Positions 62,901-64,000 of a stretch of DNA of 64,000 nt are shown in pieces (the stretch's first letter is position 1; the number at the start of each line of letters is the position of its first letter). Under the pieces are notes generated by a model. The model ran no database searches. It was given only the letters and a program-made list of their open reading frames with translations, and was not told where the DNA came from. Made by a program: the position numbers and the translations under genes. Source of the stretch: DATJSN01 sp035504095 (lineage in GTDB: Bacteria > Planctomycetota > Phycisphaerae > WQYP01); contig DATJSN010000092.1 in NCBI GenBank assembly GCA_035504095.1, positions 69,451 through 133,450 on the forward strand. Direction: 5' to 3'.

Positions 62901-64000
62901 CGTCGTTGATCGTTGAATCAAACGTGATGTTGCCGGCGTCGGTATCCTTAAGCGTCGTGGTCGTGGTGATGGAAACCGCGCCGCCATATGTCTGGCCGCC
63001 CACATCCGTGGTTACGCCGGCCCCGTTAATGTCGCTGCTGTTGTCCACATCGAGGTATTGGAGCGCCACCGTGTTGCCTACCGAACCTTTAAAGTCCGTC
63101 AGGCCGGTGGTGTCCACCGTCAGGCCGTCCGTCCCCGCGGCGTTGCCGTCATTAATGGTTGAATCAAAGGTGATATTGCTGGCGTCGGTATCCTTAAGTG
63201 TCGTGGTTGTGGTGATTAATACCGCGCCACCATAAATCTGGCCGCCGGCGTCCGTGGTTATGCCGGCGCCATTGATGTCAGTGGTGCCGCCGGAATAGCC
63301 CATGCCGGTATCAACATCGAGATATTGCAGCGCCGCCGTGTTGCCCACCGAACCTTTAAAGTCGGTCAGACCGGTGGTATCCACCGTCAGGCCATCGGTC
63401 CCGGCGGCATTGCCGTTGTTGATCGTTGAATCAAAGGTGATATTGCCGGCGTCCGTGTCCGCCAGCGTGGTGGTCGTGGTGATTAACACCGGGCCGCCAT
63501 AAATCTGGCCGCCGGCGTCCGTGGTCACGCCGGCCCCGTTAATGTCGCTGCTGTTGTCCACATCGAGGTATTGGAGCGCCACCGTGTTGCCTACTGAACC
63601 TTTAAAGTCGGTCACGCCGGTGGTGTCCACCGTCAGGCCGTCGGTCCCGGCGGCATTGCCGTCGTTGATGGTTGAATCAAAGGTGATGTTGCCGGCGTCG
63701 GTATCCTTAAGCGTCGTGGTTGTGGTGAGTAATACCGCGCCACCATAAATCTGGCCGTCGGAGTCGGTAGTTACGCCGGCGCCATTGATGTCAGTGGTGC
63801 CGCCGGAATAGCCCATGCCTGTATCAACGTCGAGGTATTCGAGCGCCGCAGTTCCGCCGACCGATCCTTTAAAGTCGGTCAGGCCGGTAGTGTCCACCGT
63901 CAGGCCATCCGTTCCGGCGGCGTTGCCATCGTTGATCGTTGAATCAAAGGTGATATTGCCGGCGGCGGTATCTTTGAGCGTGGTGGTCGTGGTGATGGAA
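59944..64000 (-). CDS. Large repetitive adhesin-like surface protein (N-terminus outside window)
   Basis: The frame is open from the window edge to a stop at 59944, at least 1,351 codons. The upstream part consists of repeats of about 82 or 90 residues (TTTTTLKDTDAGNITFDSTI, GNAAGTDGLTVDTTGLTDFKG). Two exact-length 165-residue repeats (TGTTISFEDAADSVDSQ, GNVTSTGNQTYDG) follow, then diverged repeats and a non-repetitive C-terminal region of about 190 residues. Thr/Gly/Asp/Asn-rich beta-repeat proteins of this kind are secreted adhesins or autotransporter-like. An ATG-like GTG at 63897 is internal, not the true start. Confidence 0.75.
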   Translation of the reverse strand, partial: SITTTTTLKDTAAGNITFDSTINDGNAAGTDGLTVDTTGLTDFKGSVGGTAALEYLDVDTGMGYSGGTTDINGAGVTTDSDGQIYGGAVLLTTTTTLKDTDAGNITFDSTINDGNAAGTDGLTVDTTGVTDFKGSVGNTVALQYLDVDNSSDINGAGVTTDAGGQIYGGPVLITTTTTLADTDAGNITFDSTINNGNAAGTDGLTVDTTGLTDFKGSVGNTAALQYLDVDTGMGYSGGTTDINGAGITTDAGGQIYGGAVLITTTTTLKDTDASNITFDSTINDGNAAGTDGLTVDTTGLTDFKGSVGNTVALQYLDVDNSSDINGAGVTTDVGGQTYGGAVSITTTTTLKDTDAGNITFDSTINDGNAAGTDGLTVYTTGLTDFEGDVGNTKALDALDVDTGMGYSGSSIDINGASVTTSGTQTYYGIVTLTSSVNLTGTTISFEDAADSVDSQATKDYNLTVTGDAVFDGPVGSAVNGQLGTLDVTGTTSLAGNVTSTGNQTYDGNLTLLDTGSAKVFTLLAGANLVTFGGTVNGTTAGDGTLTIGSNSQATNASFGSTVGNTVSLAALTVWGTTSLGGNVTTSVTQSYTDTVTLTSSVNLTGTTISFEDAADSVDSQATKDYNLTVTGDAVFDGPVGSAVNGQLGTLDVTGTTSLAGNVTSTGNQTYDGNLTLLDTGSAKVFTLLAGANLVTFGGTVNGATADDDTLTIGSNSQATDASFGANVGSNVSLAALTVYGTTSLGGNVTTNGTQSYTDTVTLTSSVNLTGTTISFEDAADSVESDPGNAYNLTVTGDAVFDGPVGTDANGQLGTLDVTGTTLLGGNVTSTGNQTYVGSVTLNNNITMTGATLSATGSPTFIGPGQTLELDFTTINPTNFSDVANLIFSEPYALDGTLIGANDTTTFQQAITLGDANNSLTSTGSGANFILQGNVIAGTPGDSLTIGTPSTIIDDVTFDSSLGSEATPLGALYITGNTIFGGPNAINVFTNNGETYANSVTLNQDVTLTDSGAKGISFKTTVNGAYSLTAIAGDNPANVMFNGTVGGITPLASLTVGDPNIATTTTLNGNVTTTGPQTYYGTIILDKSLTMTGTILNALGDPSFLENGTGFILVADFLSFNIPFGIPIANDEVVTVHIVIPPPPQISPIVILSAAQVATLLEAGINARNPDIADSLGMSSHGAVFNDIPEKYGFIIFNPTLKDYFVTVDRLPYSQTEAFIADYLKIFFVPVIDKTTGKQEVNKKGGHVYKSIRSDLGAMFTAAYADYLVSLKGTTNNNEPTVAGFRAFLINREPGVWLTVLDLRHLLIEAQNLGLGEAEYNLSRNTILADLCPDQMQPQEFVNLVEGSDSQN
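61691..62681. repeat. 495-bp coding tandem repeats
   Basis: The marker CCGGTGAGATTCAC recurs at 61691, 62186 and 62681, exactly 495 bp (165 codons) apart, with high identity between units. The repeats lie inside the adhesin-like gene. Confidence 0.85.
62780..64000. repeat. Alternating 246/270-bp coding tandem repeats
   Basis: The marker CCACCGTCAGGCC recurs near 62866, 63113, 63382, 63626 and 63895. Spacings alternate because every second unit carries an extra 8-codon TGMGYSGG-type insert. The array runs off the window. Confidence 0.8.

Noticed and set aside
62789..63748. Several plus-strand open frames rich in Val, Ser and Pro
   Set aside because: They repeat with the minus-strand adhesin repeats and are mirror translations of them.
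61691..64000. Regularly spaced repeats resembling an array
   Set aside because: Not CRISPR: the units are 246-495 bp, contiguous, in frame and encode protein repeats; there are no short repeats with unique spacers.

Overview
The window looks like chromosome of a Gram-negative, free-living bacterium of the Planctomycetota/Verrucomicrobiota type. This rests on Sec/lipobox lipoproteins, an LpxL-like acyltransferase, a pseudopilin/GspEF gene set, a giant pseudokinase-SUMF1 membrane protein and a very long repetitive surface protein. The phylum is an inference; no rRNA is present.

Left chromosomal part (1-19.9 kb): a partial lipoprotein gene; lutABC (lactate oxidation) with a probable leaderless promoter; a type II secretion/type IV pilus-like operon on the minus strand (short GspE, two GspF, three pseudopilin-like proteins); tRNA-Arg(TCG); an LpxL-like acyltransferase; a sodium:solute symporter; a VOC protein; a FUSC-like membrane protein flanked by an intact pirin gene and a 455-bp duplicate fragment of it; an HxlR regulator; a methylthioribose-kinase-like protein; a PIN/Mut7-C-like protein; folP; a TPR/HEAT protein; and a small lipoprotein.

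Genomic island (19,864-53,989, about 34.1 kb): the island sits in a tRNA-Leu(TAA) gene between two perfect 42-bp repeats covering the 5' half of the tRNA up to the anticodon loop. The tyrosine integrase reading frame runs through the att core. In the integrated state its C-terminus is a translation of the tRNA gene. On circularisation it would be fused in frame to a 59-codon segment now stranded at the left end. The integrase end carries an AlpA-like regulator, a prim-pol/RepA-type replication protein, a terminase-small-subunit-like protein and an XRE repressor, a gene set resembling phage satellites. The remainder is mostly defence cargo: an AbiE toxin-antitoxin pair flanked by copies of the integrase 3' end; a TIR-transmembrane protein; an ArdC-like antirestriction protein; a permuted NlpC/P60-like protein; a three-gene run (Abi C-terminal-domain protein, possible ADP-ribosyltransferase, and a 1,393-residue Mrr-like nuclease-STAND NTPase resembling Avs); a GHKL ATPase plus methyltransferase-fold pair; and a DNA phosphorothioation (Dnd) locus.

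The Dnd locus is the best candidate for an undescribed system. It runs dndC, dndD, a dndE-HerA/FtsK-type ATPase fusion, a GIY-YIG nuclease-like gene and dndB on the minus strand. A convergent dndA and the Dnd-associated methyltransferase complete it. No dndFGH is visible, so the GIY-YIG protein, the fused ATPase or the neighbouring GHKL pair could supply the restriction arm.

Right chromosomal part (54-64 kb): a membrane-anchored protein, a giant pseudokinase-transmembrane-SUMF1 protein, a lipoprotein, and the C-terminal part of a repetitive adhesin-like protein that runs off the window. All functional calls are from motif reading without database searches.
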